From assembly GCA_017548925.1 (NCBI GenBank), contig JAFYYX010000001.1, positions 610,852 to 674,851 of the forward strand: a DNA stretch of 64,000 nt, given 5' to 3'. Source of the stretch: Bacilli bacterium. GTDB taxonomy: Bacteria > Bacillota_I > Bacilli_A > RF39 > UBA660. The translations under genes were made by a program, and so were the position numbers. The notes beneath the pieces were generated by a model. The model did not search any database. It saw only the letters and a list, made by a program, of their open reading frames with translations, and had not been told where the DNA came from. How positions within the stretch are numbered: position 1 is the stretch's first letter; every line of letters begins with the position of its first letter. Positions 1 through 8,163 of the stretch are shown in pieces.

Positions 1-1
1 T

Positions 2-121
2 GATATTGATAAATTTACAAAAGAATATACTTATAATTTAGGTACATCTTCTAAAAAAGGTGCTGAGTATATTATTGATGTAATTAAAGAAAAGATAGAA
101 GAAAGGAAGAATAATAAGTAA
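2..121 (+). CDS. C-terminal fragment of an unidentified protein
   Basis: An open frame enters from the left edge and gives 39 residues ending in a Lys/Glu-rich helix, then stops with TAA at 119-121. The stop overlaps the ATG of the next gene by one base, so the two are translationally coupled. The tail is too short to identify. The wall-polymer context makes a glycerophosphotransferase or glycosyltransferase plausible, but this is only context. Confidence 0.5.
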   Translation, partial: DIDKFTKEYTYNLGTSSKKGAEYIIDVIKEKIEERKNNK

Positions 122-312
122 TGTTACTAGGTTATATTGATCCATCAGTAATGACTTATACTATTCAAATTGTTGCTGGTGTTGGTATTGCTATAGGTGC
201 TTTCTTAGGAATTTATTTTAGAAAAATTAAAAAGAAAGTAAGTAAAAAATTAAATATCGATGAAAATAAAAATAAAGAAGTAGAATCAGACGATATTGAA
301 ATTAAAAAATAA
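121..312 (+). CDS. Small single-pass membrane protein next to sulfatase genes
   Basis: This 63-residue protein begins MLLGYIDPSVMTY, has one membrane helix at about residues 11-32, and ends in a Lys-rich and then acidic cytoplasmic tail. As I recall, similar short YIDPSVMTY proteins occur beside sulfatase or teichoic-polymer genes in Firmicutes, which fits the two sulfatases that follow. Its function is unknown; an accessory subunit of the membrane phosphotransferase is one possibility. The ATG overlaps the upstream stop, and a rho-independent terminator follows 24 bases after its stop. Confidence 0.7.
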   Translation: MLLGYIDPSVMTYTIQIVAGVGIAIGAFLGIYFRKIKKKVSKKLNIDENKNKEVESDDIEIKK

Positions 313-335
313 GTATATTTACTAAATATTAAATG

Positions 336-367
336 AACATTAAACAAGTAATTGTTTAATGTTTTTT
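336..367 (+). terminator. Terminator whose 3' arm contains the next -35 box
   Basis: A 12-bp perfect stem (336-347 with 352-363) and a 4-base loop are followed by a T run. The first six bases of the 3' arm, TTGTTT, are the -35 hexamer of the promoter for the sulfatase gene. Confidence 0.85.
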
Positions 368-380
368 ATTGTTGTATAAT
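352..380 (+). promoter_or_regulatory. Sigma-A promoter nested in a terminator
   Basis: TTGTTT at 352-357, a 17-base spacer and TATAAT at 375-380. Transcription would start near 387, just before the GGAAGTG ribosome binding site at 388-394. This rules out any translation start upstream of about 387 for the next gene. Confidence 0.8.
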
Positions 381-402
381 ACTTCTTGGAAGTGAAGTAA
401 AA

Positions 403-2028
403 ATGTTAAAGAAGTTAATTCCTGCATATATATTATCATTTGTAATAGCTTTTACTATTTTTATAAATGAACCAATAATTTTATATGCAACAAATAAAAA
501 TGATTTATGGTTTGATTTTATGACAATGTTAAAACCAGCAACTATATTATTTATATCATCATTTATTTTAGTATCAATAATATATACTTTAATTAAGTAT
601 TTATCAAAAAAAGATAAAGCATATAATATAATTTTAGTTATATCATTTATTATATATTTTGCCTCATATATTCAAGGTAATTATCTACTTAAAGATTTAC
701 CTGGACTTGAAGGAACAACAATTGTATGGAAAGGCTTTTTAGTTCAAAATATAATTACTTTATTTATATGGCTTATTTTAATAACTACATATATTATATT
801 AGTAAAAAAATTTAGTTTTGAAAAAGTAATTAAAACATCTAGTAAAGTAGCAATTGTTATATTTATAATGCTTTTAGTATCATGCACATCAACAATGCTT
901 ACAACTAAAAAGATGTTTAGAAAGAAATATCCTTTACTTGTAACTGATATTAATTATACTGATTTTTCTAAAGATAAAAACTTTATTATCTTTTTAGTGG
1001 ACGCAGTTGATTCAAGTACTTTCTATAAAGAACTTGAAAATAGTAAATATAAAGATAGTTATAAAGATTTTACATATTATCCTGATACAACTTCATATTA
1101 TTTATTTACGCGTGATTCAATACCTCTTATTTTAAGTGGTATACCAAATCATAACGAAAAAGATTATTATGAATATTATAATGAAGCGTTTGATAAATCA
1201 GAATTATTTGATAATCTAATAAATAATAATTATGATATTAATATTTATGATCATGAACTTATTTGGACTACAGAAAAAGGTAAAAATGTTAAAAATACAA
1301 CTGCTGTATCTAATGATGTTAAAGTTTTAAATTTTGCAAGACATAATTTAAAATATGTAGGTTATAAATATTTACCATACTGTTTTAAAAAATATGCAAA
1401 AATTGAAAATATGGATTTTAATAATAGTAAAGATATTGATTATACAAATAGTTATTCATGGGATGATATAGATAACTATAAATTAATAGTTAATTCAAAT
1501 GTTACAATAAATGAAAATAAACAATTTAAATTTATACATGTTAATGGATCACATCCACCATACAATATAGATGAAGAATTAAATCGTGTTGAAGAAACAA
1601 AAGATGGATATAATAAAGAAGTAAGTGCATCAATTAAATTAATGTCTTCATATATTGAAATGTTAAAACAAAATGGTGTATATGATAATTCAGTAATTAT
1701 CTTACTTGCAGATCATGGATATACTGGTTCTAAAAATACTTTGAATAAAGTAAATCCAATTCTTCTTGTAAAAGGATTAAATGAAATAAATAAAAAAATG
1801 ATTATATCTGATAAAAAAGTTTCATTCTTAGATTTAAAAGAAGCCTATAAAGAATTATTAAATGGTAAAAAATCAACTGATTTATTTAAAGATATAGCGC
1901 CAGATAGAATAAGAACATTTATTTGGTATAAATTTACTAAAGAAAGAAAAATGGTTGAATATAAGCTTGATGGCCATGCTTGGAATGGTGAAAAAGCTAA
2001 AAAAACCGGAAGAAAATTTAATAGATAA
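403..2028 (+). CDS. Membrane sulfatase-family phosphotransferase (LTA-synthase-like)
   Basis: This 541-residue protein has about five N-terminal membrane helices (residues 1-185) followed by an extracellular alkaline-phosphatase/sulfatase-type domain. Visible metal-site motifs are the Asp of FLVDAVDSS, the His of HVNGSHPPYN and the Asp-His of LLADHGYTG; the TRDSIPLILSG segment aligns with the usual nucleophile region. Family members transfer phosphoglycerol or similar groups to wall polymers or lipids. The start is ATG 403: earlier in-frame codons lie inside the terminator, upstream of the transcription start. The next gene encodes a close paralogue without the membrane domain. The substrate cannot be read from the sequence. 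Confidence 0.8.
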   Translation: MLKKLIPAYILSFVIAFTIFINEPIILYATNKNDLWFDFMTMLKPATILFISSFILVSIIYTLIKYLSKKDKAYNIILVISFIIYFASYIQGNYLLKDLPGLEGTTIVWKGFLVQNIITLFIWLILITTYIILVKKFSFEKVIKTSSKVAIVIFIMLLVSCTSTMLTTKKMFRKKYPLLVTDINYTDFSKDKNFIIFLVDAVDSSTFYKELENSKYKDSYKDFTYYPDTTSYYLFTRDSIPLILSGIPNHNEKDYYEYYNEAFDKSELFDNLINNNYDINIYDHELIWTTEKGKNVKNTTAVSNDVKVLNFARHNLKYVGYKYLPYCFKKYAKIENMDFNNSKDIDYTNSYSWDDIDNYKLIVNSNVTINENKQFKFIHVNGSHPPYNIDEELNRVEETKDGYNKEVSASIKLMSSYIEMLKQNGVYDNSVIILLADHGYTGSKNTLNKVNPILLVKGLNEINKKMIISDKKVSFLDLKEAYKELLNGKKSTDLFKDIAPDRIRTFIWYKFTKERKMVEYKLDGHAWNGEKAKKTGRKFNR

Positions 2029-2034
2029 AATTAA

Positions 2035-2066
2035 TGACATTAAACGATTGTTTAATGTCATTTTTT
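2035..2066 (+). terminator. Terminator overlapping the next promoter
   Basis: An 11-bp stem (2035-2045 with 2050-2060), a 4-base loop and T6. The TTGTTT -35 box at 2048-2053 begins in the loop and runs into the 3' arm. Confidence 0.85.
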
Positions 2067-2076
2067 GTTATATAAT
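2048..2076 (+). promoter_or_regulatory. Promoter nested in a terminator
   Basis: TTGTTT 2048-2053, a 17-base spacer that includes the terminator T run, and TATAAT 2071-2076. It drives the secreted sulfatase paralogue. Confidence 0.8.
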
Positions 2077-2108
2077 AAATCATGTAATAAAAAAGTAGGG
2101 TAGTAATT

Positions 2109-3308
2109 ATGAGAAAAAATATTAACAAAATTTATATAACATTATTAATTATTTTTACTTTATTTATAAGTATAAATAAAGTAAGTGCCAATACAGAAAG
2201 TAATCTACTTAAAGTAACTACCAAAAACTATACTAACTTTTCAACTGATAAAAACTTTATTATTTTTGTTGTAGATGCTATTGATTCTAAAAAGTTTGAT
2301 AAAGTATTTAAATCAAGTAAATATAAAGATAATTTTAAAGATTTTACATATTATCCAGATACTTTATCGCATTACCTTTATACAAGAGAATCTATCCCTC
2401 TTATTATAAGTGGAAATCCAAATTATAACGAAGATGATTATTTAGTTTATTATAATAAAGCATTTGATAATTCAAAATTTTTAGATAGACTTATTACTGA
2501 TGATTATGAAATTAATATTTATGATCATGAACTCAACTGGACTACTAAAAAAGCTAGAGTAACGCAAAATATTAAATTCTTATTTAATGAAGAAGAAGGC
2601 ATTATGCATCCCGTTAAATGTGCACTTAAAAAAGTAGGTTATAAATATATACCTTTTATATTTAATATAATGCCTAGTTTAAAATTTGAAAACTGTGATG
2701 AAAGTGTTGAAGAAGAAGTTAATTTAAGCGAATTATTTTCATGGGATAATATAGATAATTATAAATATATACTTAATATGCCTGTAACATTTACCGATAA
2801 AAAACAATTTAAATTCATTCATACTAATGGTGTTCATCCACCATATAATATGGATGGAGAGTTAAATAGAGTAAATGAAAAGAATAGTTCAGAAACTAAA
2901 GAAATGCAAGCATCACTTAAACTACTTAGTTCTTATATTGATTTACTTAAAACAAATAATGTATATGATAATACTGTAATTATAATTACTGCTGATCATG
3001 GATATAATAATGGTGAGAGAATGGGAAAACAAAATCCAATTCTTTATATCAAAGGAATTAATGAAACTAATGATTCACTTAATATATCTGATAAAAAAGT
3101 ATCTCATTTAGATTTATCAGATGCTTATTTAAAACTACTAGATGGTGAAAAAGCTAGAGATTTATTCCAAGAATTTACAAGTAATAGAGTAAGAAAACTT
3201 ATATGGTATGTATTTAGAAAAGAAAATCATATGGTTGAATATACTTTAGATGGACATGCTTGGGAAGTAAATAAACTTAAAAAAACTGGTAAAGAATTTA
3301 ATAGATAA
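2109..3308 (+). CDS. Secreted sulfatase-family protein, paralogue without membrane domain
   Basis: This 399-residue protein has an N-terminal signal peptide (residues 1-27, cleavage likely after KVSA). The rest matches the catalytic domain of the preceding gene: FVVDAIDS, TRESIPLIISGN, HTNGVHPPYN, TADHGYNNG, and the closing segment EYTLDGHAWE with a GKEFNR end. All visible catalytic motifs are kept, but the N-terminal membrane helices are replaced by a secretion signal. It probably acts at the cell surface on the same polymer type as its paralogue. It arose by local duplication and has its own promoter and terminator. Confidence 0.78.
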   Translation: MRKNINKIYITLLIIFTLFISINKVSANTESNLLKVTTKNYTNFSTDKNFIIFVVDAIDSKKFDKVFKSSKYKDNFKDFTYYPDTLSHYLYTRESIPLIISGNPNYNEDDYLVYYNKAFDNSKFLDRLITDDYEINIYDHELNWTTKKARVTQNIKFLFNEEEGIMHPVKCALKKVGYKYIPFIFNIMPSLKFENCDESVEEEVNLSELFSWDNIDNYKYILNMPVTFTDKKQFKFIHTNGVHPPYNMDGELNRVNEKNSSETKEMQASLKLLSSYIDLLKTNNVYDNTVIIITADHGYNNGERMGKQNPILYIKGINETNDSLNISDKKVSHLDLSDAYLKLLDGEKARDLFQEFTSNRVRKLIWYVFRKENHMVEYTLDGHAWEVNKLKKTGKEFNR

Positions 3309-3314
3309 TAAATA

Positions 3315-3349
3315 AAATCTTTAAACAATTTGTTTAAAGATTTTTTATA
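3315..3349 (+). terminator. Terminator overlapping the next promoter
   Basis: A 13-bp A/T-rich stem (3315-3327 with 3331-3343) and a T run. The -35 box TTGTTT (3330-3335) spans the loop edge and the 3' arm, as at the two preceding junctions. Confidence 0.85.
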
Positions 3350-3358
3350 TTGTATAAT
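3330..3358 (+). promoter_or_regulatory. Promoter nested in a terminator
   Basis: TTGTTT 3330-3335, a 17-base spacer and TATAAT 3353-3358. Transcription would start near 3365. Confidence 0.8.
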
Positions 3359-3385
3359 ATTTAAAAAAAGAAGTTGATTAATGTT

Positions 3386-4582
3386 ATGAAAAAAGTATTT
3401 ATTATTGGTGGTGGGGCATCAGGTTTAACTGCTGCAATAAAAGCAAGTAAAAACCATGATGTAACAATAATAGAAAAAAATGAAAAATTAGGTAAAAAGA
3501 TTTTAATTACAGGAAATGGTAAATGTAATTACTGGAATGAAAATCAAGATATAAATATGTACCATTCTTCAAGTAAAGAATATACAAAAATAGTAAATCA
3601 AATAAACCTAGTTAAAGCTCATGCTTTTCTAGATTCAATTGGTATTGTTCCATTTATTAAAAATGGTTACTATTATCCTAATAGTGGACAAGCAATTAGT
3701 GTAGTTAATGCATTAGTTGATGAAGCTATTAATAGTGGAGTAAAAATAATTACTGAAGAAGTAACAAGTATAGTTAAAAAAGAAAATAAATTTATAATTA
3801 ATAATAAATATGAATCAGATTATGTAATAATTGCAACTGGCGGAAAAGCAGCTCCTAAAACAGGATCTGATGGAACAGGTTATAACATTGCAGAAAGCTT
3901 TGGTCATAATATAATAAAACCTCTTCCTGCATTAGTTGGACTTGAAATAGAAGAAAATATAAAAGAACTATCTGGAATAAGATTAATAGGTGAAATAAAA
4001 CTTTATATTAATAATGAATTAAGTCAAACTGAATTAGGAGAAATCCAGTTTAATGACTATGGTTTTAGTGGTATACCTATACTTCAAATATCATCTTCTG
4101 CTATAAAAGCACTAGATGATAATAAAAATGTATCTATTTCAATAAATTTACTACCTAATATAGCAGATGATATATTAGGTTTAAGATCATTTTTAAAAGT
4201 TCAAGATAGACATTTAAATAATAAATCAATTTCTCAAATCCTTGATCAATTATTTAATTATAAATTATCTAATTATTTACTTAAAATGTCTAAAATAGAT
4301 AATAATAGTAAAATTGATAAATTAACTAATGATGATTTAGATTTACTTTGTCATAATATTTTAAATTTTAACTTTAAAGTAATTAAAGACCATGGTTTTG
4401 AAAATGCTCAAACAACATCTGGTGGGATTGATTTAAGAGAAATTAATTTAGAAACACTTGAATCACTTAAAGTAAAAGGACTATATTTTTGTGGTGAAAT
4501 TCTTGATGTAGATGGAGCATGTGGAGGATACAATTTATCGTTTGCTTGGTTATCAGGTTTAATTGCTGGTGAAATTAAATAA
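3386..4582 (+). CDS. NAD(P)/FAD-dependent oxidoreductase, BaiN/HI0933 (YhiN) family
   Basis: This 398-residue flavoprotein has the N-terminal Rossmann FAD motif GGGASGLTAA, the family signature GNGKCN at about residue 47, the central ATGG segment, and the C-terminal FAD motif GEILDVDGACGGYNLSFA. Members of this family are soluble flavoproteins of mostly unknown substrate; BaiN of clostridia acts on bile-acid intermediates, but that role cannot be inferred here. The start is ATG 3386; the in-frame TTG at 3374 lies directly against the AGAAG ribosome-binding sequence. The gene is a separate transcription unit inside the envelope locus. Confidence 0.85.
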   Translation: MKKVFIIGGGASGLTAAIKASKNHDVTIIEKNEKLGKKILITGNGKCNYWNENQDINMYHSSSKEYTKIVNQINLVKAHAFLDSIGIVPFIKNGYYYPNSGQAISVVNALVDEAINSGVKIITEEVTSIVKKENKFIINNKYESDYVIIATGGKAAPKTGSDGTGYNIAESFGHNIIKPLPALVGLEIEENIKELSGIRLIGEIKLYINNELSQTELGEIQFNDYGFSGIPILQISSSAIKALDDNKNVSISINLLPNIADDILGLRSFLKVQDRHLNNKSISQILDQLFNYKLSNYLLKMSKIDNNSKIDKLTNDDLDLLCHNILNFNFKVIKDHGFENAQTTSGGIDLREINLETLESLKVKGLYFCGEILDVDGACGGYNLSFAWLSGLIAGEIK

Positions 4583-4589
4583 AATTGCG

Positions 4590-4619
4590 TTGACAAAACG
4601 TAAACTTATATAGTATAGT
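4590..4619 (+). promoter_or_regulatory. Strong sigma-A promoter for the YhcG-type gene
   Basis: Consensus TTGACA at 4590-4595, an 18-base spacer and TATAGT at 4614-4619. Start expected near 4626, leaving a leader of about 73 bases that contains a terminator-like hairpin. Confidence 0.75.
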
Positions 4620-4641
4620 CTAGATGTAATTAATATTTTTT

Positions 4642-4684
4642 AAAGAGGAAGTAAGATTTGAATTACTTTCTCTTTTTATTTTTT
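4642..4684 (+). terminator. Leader hairpin (terminator or attenuator) before the YhcG-type gene
   Basis: A 13-bp stem with one G-U pair (4642-4654 with 4663-4675) and an 8-base loop, followed by a T-rich run to 4685. It lies downstream of the 4590 promoter and upstream of the ribosome binding site at about 4687, so transcripts from that promoter must read through it. It may also end transcription of the upstream flavoprotein gene, which has no other terminator. Confidence 0.7.
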
Positions 4685-4698
4685 TAAAGGAGAACAAC

Positions 4699-5589
4699 AT
4701 GAATTATTACTATGAAATAAAAGAAAAACTTATAAAAAGTGAAATATATGATAAAGCCAAAGACTATTCAAAAGATAGACACAAAGTATGTGTGTATTAT
4801 GAAATAGGTAAACTTTTAAGTGAAGCCGGCAAAGAATATGGTAAAAATATAATTAAACAGTATTCAGAAAAATTAATTTTAGAAGTAGGTAAAAAATACA
4901 ACGAAAGAAATCTCAGATACATGAGAAAGTTTTATGAAGTATTTAATGGTGAAAAATGGAACCCGCTGGGTTCCAAATTGAGTTGGAGTCATTACAGAGA
5001 ATTAATAAAACTTAAAAGCTTAGATGCAATTATGTATTATATTTATATATGTGAGAAAAACAATTTATCTAAGAGACAATTGCAAGAAAGGATTAAAAGT
5101 AATGAGTATAATAGATTAAGTAATAAAACTATAAATAAGCTAATTAATAAAGATATATTAGAAGTAAATGACTTAATTCCAAATCCAATTATTATTAAAA
5201 CAGATTCTTTTAAAAACAAGTTTACTGAATATGCATTGAAACAATCAATATTAAATAATATAGATAACTTTTTAGATCAACTTGGAGTTGGTTTTACTTA
5301 TGTAAAAAGTGAATATAAAATAAAGCTAAATGATAGATTCAATTACATTGATTTGCTTCTATACAATATAAAATATAAATGTTATGTTGTTATAGAGTTA
5401 AAAGCATCTGAATTAAAAAAAGAACATACAGGTCAAATAATGATTTATATGAATTATATTGATAAAAATATTAAATCTATTGAAGAAAATAATACAGTTG
5501 GAATAATAATATGTAAGCATAATAATGAATATGTAATAAAATATTGTTCTGACGAAAGAATAATATCAAGAGAATATGAATTAGTATAA
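4699..5589 (+). CDS. YhcG/DUF1016-family PD-(D/E)XK nuclease-like protein
   Basis: This 296-residue protein has the two-part YhcG layout. The N-terminal half (residues about 5-140) is helical and contains the YSEKLILEVGKKYNERNLRYMRKFY block typical of the family's DNA-binding part. The C-terminal half has a PD-(D/E)XK core, with Asp218 in NYIDLLLYN and Glu233-x-Lys235 in VVIELK, both preserved. Homologues are often found near restriction or mobile genes, but none is adjacent here, and its role is unproven. It is slightly shorter than usual (about 340 residues). The lone position, strong promoter and attenuator-like leader suggest an acquired, tightly controlled gene. Confidence 0.85.
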   Translation: MNYYYEIKEKLIKSEIYDKAKDYSKDRHKVCVYYEIGKLLSEAGKEYGKNIIKQYSEKLILEVGKKYNERNLRYMRKFYEVFNGEKWNPLGSKLSWSHYRELIKLKSLDAIMYYIYICEKNNLSKRQLQERIKSNEYNRLSNKTINKLINKDILEVNDLIPNPIIIKTDSFKNKFTEYALKQSILNNIDNFLDQLGVGFTYVKSEYKIKLNDRFNYIDLLLYNIKYKCYVVIELKASELKKEHTGQIMIYMNYIDKNIKSIEENNTVGIIICKHNNEYVIKYCSDERIISREYELV

Positions 5590-5599
5590 ATACAAATTA

Positions 5600-5608
5600 T
5601 GATATAAT
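5600..5608 (+). promoter_or_regulatory. Extended -10 promoter
   Basis: TGATATAAT (TGn plus TATAAT) lies 28 bases before the next gene's GTG. No good -35 is visible, as expected for an extended -10 promoter. Confidence 0.6.
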
Positions 5609-5635
5609 AAAGATTAATAAAAGAAGTGATAAACA

Positions 5636-7189
5636 GTGCTAAGAGTAAATGATATTAAAATTAACGTAAGAAATAAAGATCAACACGAATCAATTAAACA
5701 TCACCTTTATAATTTATTTAAACAATCAATTGATGATTTTATAATAATTAAAAAATCTATTGATGCAAGAAATAAAAAAAGTAATGGTGTTTATTTTGTA
5801 TATGAAGTTCTTGTAAATCTACCTGCAAATGAAAGATTTTTAAAAATAAATAATGTATCAGTTTATACTAAAGAAGAATATCAGCTTCCTACAATAGAAA
5901 GAGATTTAAAAAATAGACCTATAATTATTGGGTTTGGTCCTGCAGGTTTATTTTGTTCATACATTTTAGCTAAAGTTGGTTTAAAACCTATTATTTTTGA
6001 ACGTGGTAAAAAAATTGAAGAAAGAATTAAAGATGTAGAAGAATTTTGGAATAATAACAAACTTAATATTAATTCAAATATTCAGTTTGGAGAAGGTGGA
6101 GCAGGAACATTTTCTGATGGTAAACTAAATACAAATATTAAAGGTTCACTAAGACAAAAGTTTATATTAGAAACATTTGTAGAATTTGGAGCACCCAAGG
6201 AAATTTTATATATTAATAAACCTCATATTGGTACTGATATTTTAAGAAAAGTTATTATTAATATGAGAAATAAAATAATTGATCTTGGTGGAACAATTAA
6301 TTATGAATCAGCTCTTACTGATATTATTGTTAAAGATAATAAACTTAAATCTATTATTATTAATAATAAAGATGAATATGAAACTGAAACCCTAGTTTTA
6401 GCAATAGGTCACTCTGCAAGAGATACATTTAAAATGCTTAATAATAATTTAACTATGGAACCTAAAGCTTTTGCAGTCGGAGTAAGAGTCCAACATAAAC
6501 AAATAGATATAAATAAAAATCAATACGGGCTTGATCATAGATTTTTACCACCAGCTGATTATAAATTAACTTACCAAACTAAAGATGGTAGAGGAGTATA
6601 TTCATTTTGTATATGTCCAGGAGGTTTTGTTGTAAACTCTTCTTCTGAAGAAAATAGATTATGCATTAATGGTATGAGTAATCATGAAAGAAATGAAGAA
6701 AATGCAAATAGCGCTATAGTTGTAACTGTATCTCCAAAAGATTTTGGAAGTAATATTTTTGATGGAATGAAGTTTCAACAAGATCTTGAAAATAAAGCTT
6801 TTTCAGAAGGGAAAAGACTTATTCCAGTATCTTTATATAAAGATTACAAATTAAACCAAATAAGTACTTCTTTTGGCACTATAAAGCCTATATTTAAAGG
6901 CGGATATAACTTTGCTAATATAAATAATATCTTTCCTGATTATATAAATAATTCTTTAAAAGAAGGAATAGATTATTTTAGTTCTAAAATTGATGGATTT
7001 AATAATGATGATGTAATTATAGCTGCAGTTGAAGCGAGAACATCATCTCCAGTTAGAATTCTAAGAGATGATAATTTAGAATCAAATATTAAAGGTATAT
7101 ATCCATGCGGCGAAGGAGCAGGTTATGCTGGAGGTATAACATCTGCTGCAATCGATGGAATTAAAGTAGCTGAAAAAATAATAAAGTAA
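5636..7189 (+). CDS. FAD-dependent dehydrogenase, COG2509 family
   Basis: This 517-residue flavoprotein begins with the small alpha/beta domain typical of COG2509 (residues 1-85), then the FAD-binding IIIGFGPAGLFCSYIL motif and the ERGKKIEER segment. It ends with the FAD-contacting GEGAGYAGGITSAAIDG motif. The family is widespread in Firmicutes and has no firmly established substrate. The start is GTG 5636 with a GAAGTGAT ribosome binding site 13 bases upstream; no in-frame ATG fits better. Its stop codon overlaps the 5' arm of a terminator that itself carries the next promoter. Confidence 0.85.
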   Translation: MLRVNDIKINVRNKDQHESIKHHLYNLFKQSIDDFIIIKKSIDARNKKSNGVYFVYEVLVNLPANERFLKINNVSVYTKEEYQLPTIERDLKNRPIIIGFGPAGLFCSYILAKVGLKPIIFERGKKIEERIKDVEEFWNNNKLNINSNIQFGEGGAGTFSDGKLNTNIKGSLRQKFILETFVEFGAPKEILYINKPHIGTDILRKVIINMRNKIIDLGGTINYESALTDIIVKDNKLKSIIINNKDEYETETLVLAIGHSARDTFKMLNNNLTMEPKAFAVGVRVQHKQIDINKNQYGLDHRFLPPADYKLTYQTKDGRGVYSFCICPGGFVVNSSSEENRLCINGMSNHERNEENANSAIVVTVSPKDFGSNIFDGMKFQQDLENKAFSEGKRLIPVSLYKDYKLNQISTSFGTIKPIFKGGYNFANINNIFPDYINNSLKEGIDYFSSKIDGFNNDDVIIAAVEARTSSPVRILRDDNLESNIKGIYPCGEGAGYAGGITSAAIDGIKVAEKIIK

Positions 7190-7217
7190 TTAAACATAAA
7201 TTGTTTAATTATTTTTT
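7187..7217 (+). terminator. Terminator overlapping stop codon and next promoter
   Basis: A 10-bp stem (7187-7196 with 7202-7211) and T6. The 5' arm starts with the stop codon of the flavoprotein gene; TTGTTT at 7201-7206 is the next -35 box. Confidence 0.8.
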
Positions 7218-7229
7218 ATATAGTATAAT
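7201..7229 (+). promoter_or_regulatory. Promoter nested in a terminator
   Basis: TTGTTT 7201-7206, a 17-base spacer and TATAAT 7224-7229. It drives the two glycosyltransferase genes and rules out a translation start before about 7236. Confidence 0.8.
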
Positions 7230-7254
7230 GAAAATAATTAAGAAGGTGGTTTTA

Positions 7255-8163
7255 ATGCCAAAATTCAGTATTATTGTTCCGGTATATAATACAGAAAACT
7301 ATTTAGAAAAATGTCTTGAAAGTATTTTTAAACAAACTAATCAAGATTTTGAAGTAATATGTATAAATGATGGATCAACTGATAATAGCTTGGAAGTACT
7401 AAATAAATATAAAGAAGATATCATCATTATTGATCAAAAGAATCAAGGATTAAGTGAAGCAAGAAATAATGGTGTTAAAAAAGCATCAGGTAAATATATA
7501 TTATTTATTGATAGTGATGATTATATTGATAAAGAACTACTTCAAAAACTAGATAGTGTTACAAAAAATAATCCGGATTTAGTTAGATTTGGTGTAAATG
7601 AAGTAATTGGTGATGAAATAAAACCTATAAATGCGCCTAAATTTAATAATATTAGTGGCACTAAAGCCTTTGAAGAAATAGTTAAGAATAAATATGTAGA
7701 GCCAGCATGGTTATACTTATATAACAAAAAATTCTATTTAGATAATAACTTTACTTTTATTACTAAAGTCTATCACGAAGACTTTGGGCTTATTCCTAAA
7801 GTAATAGTTAAAGCTGAAAAAGTAACTTCTATAGAATTTCCTGGTTACTACTATGTAAAAAGAGAAGGAAGTATTATAAATGATCCTTCTAAAGAAAATA
7901 AAAAAATATTAGATCTTTTAGTTCAAGGAAGATTATTACTAGGTGATAAAGAATTATCTAAAGAGTGTCATGGGTTCGTTGCAAACTCACTTATTAGTAC
8001 ATATAACAAAATTAATGATAAATCCAAGAAAAAAGAATATTATAATAATTTAAAAGAACTTAAAATATCAAATTATTTAATGAAAGATACATTTATAAGA
8101 AAAATAAAATATTTAATTTGTAAAATTAGTTTAAAATTTTATTTAAAGGTGGTATCAAGATGA
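7255..8163 (+). CDS. Family 2 glycosyltransferase
   Basis: This 302-residue GT-A enzyme begins with FSIIVPVYNTENYLEKCLES. It has the nucleotide-binding INDGSTDNS motif at about residue 38 and the metal-binding IDSDDYID at about residue 87. It would transfer a sugar from a nucleotide donor to a surface glycan or teichoic-type polymer at the cytoplasmic membrane face. The start is ATG 7255 with AAGGTGG at 7243-7249. The stop overlaps the next glycosyltransferase start (ATGA at 8160-8163), so the two are coupled. Confidence 0.88.
   Translation: MPKFSIIVPVYNTENYLEKCLESIFKQTNQDFEVICINDGSTDNSLEVLNKYKEDIIIIDQKNQGLSEARNNGVKKASGKYILFIDSDDYIDKELLQKLDSVTKNNPDLVRFGVNEVIGDEIKPINAPKFNNISGTKAFEEIVKNKYVEPAWLYLYNKKFYLDNNFTFITKVYHEDFGLIPKVIVKAEKVTSIEFPGYYYVKREGSIINDPSKENKKILDLLVQGRLLLGDKELSKECHGFVANSLISTYNKINDKSKKKEYYNNLKELKISNYLMKDTFIRKIKYLICKISLKFYLKVVSR

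Noticed and set aside
352-402. Longer N-terminus for the first sulfatase from in-frame codons at 352
   Set aside because: These codons are inside the terminator stem and -35/-10 region, upstream of the transcript start.
7201-7254. Longer N-terminus for the first glycosyltransferase
   Set aside because: It would begin in the -35 box; ATG 7255 has a good AAGGTGG site and starts exactly at the GT2 fold.
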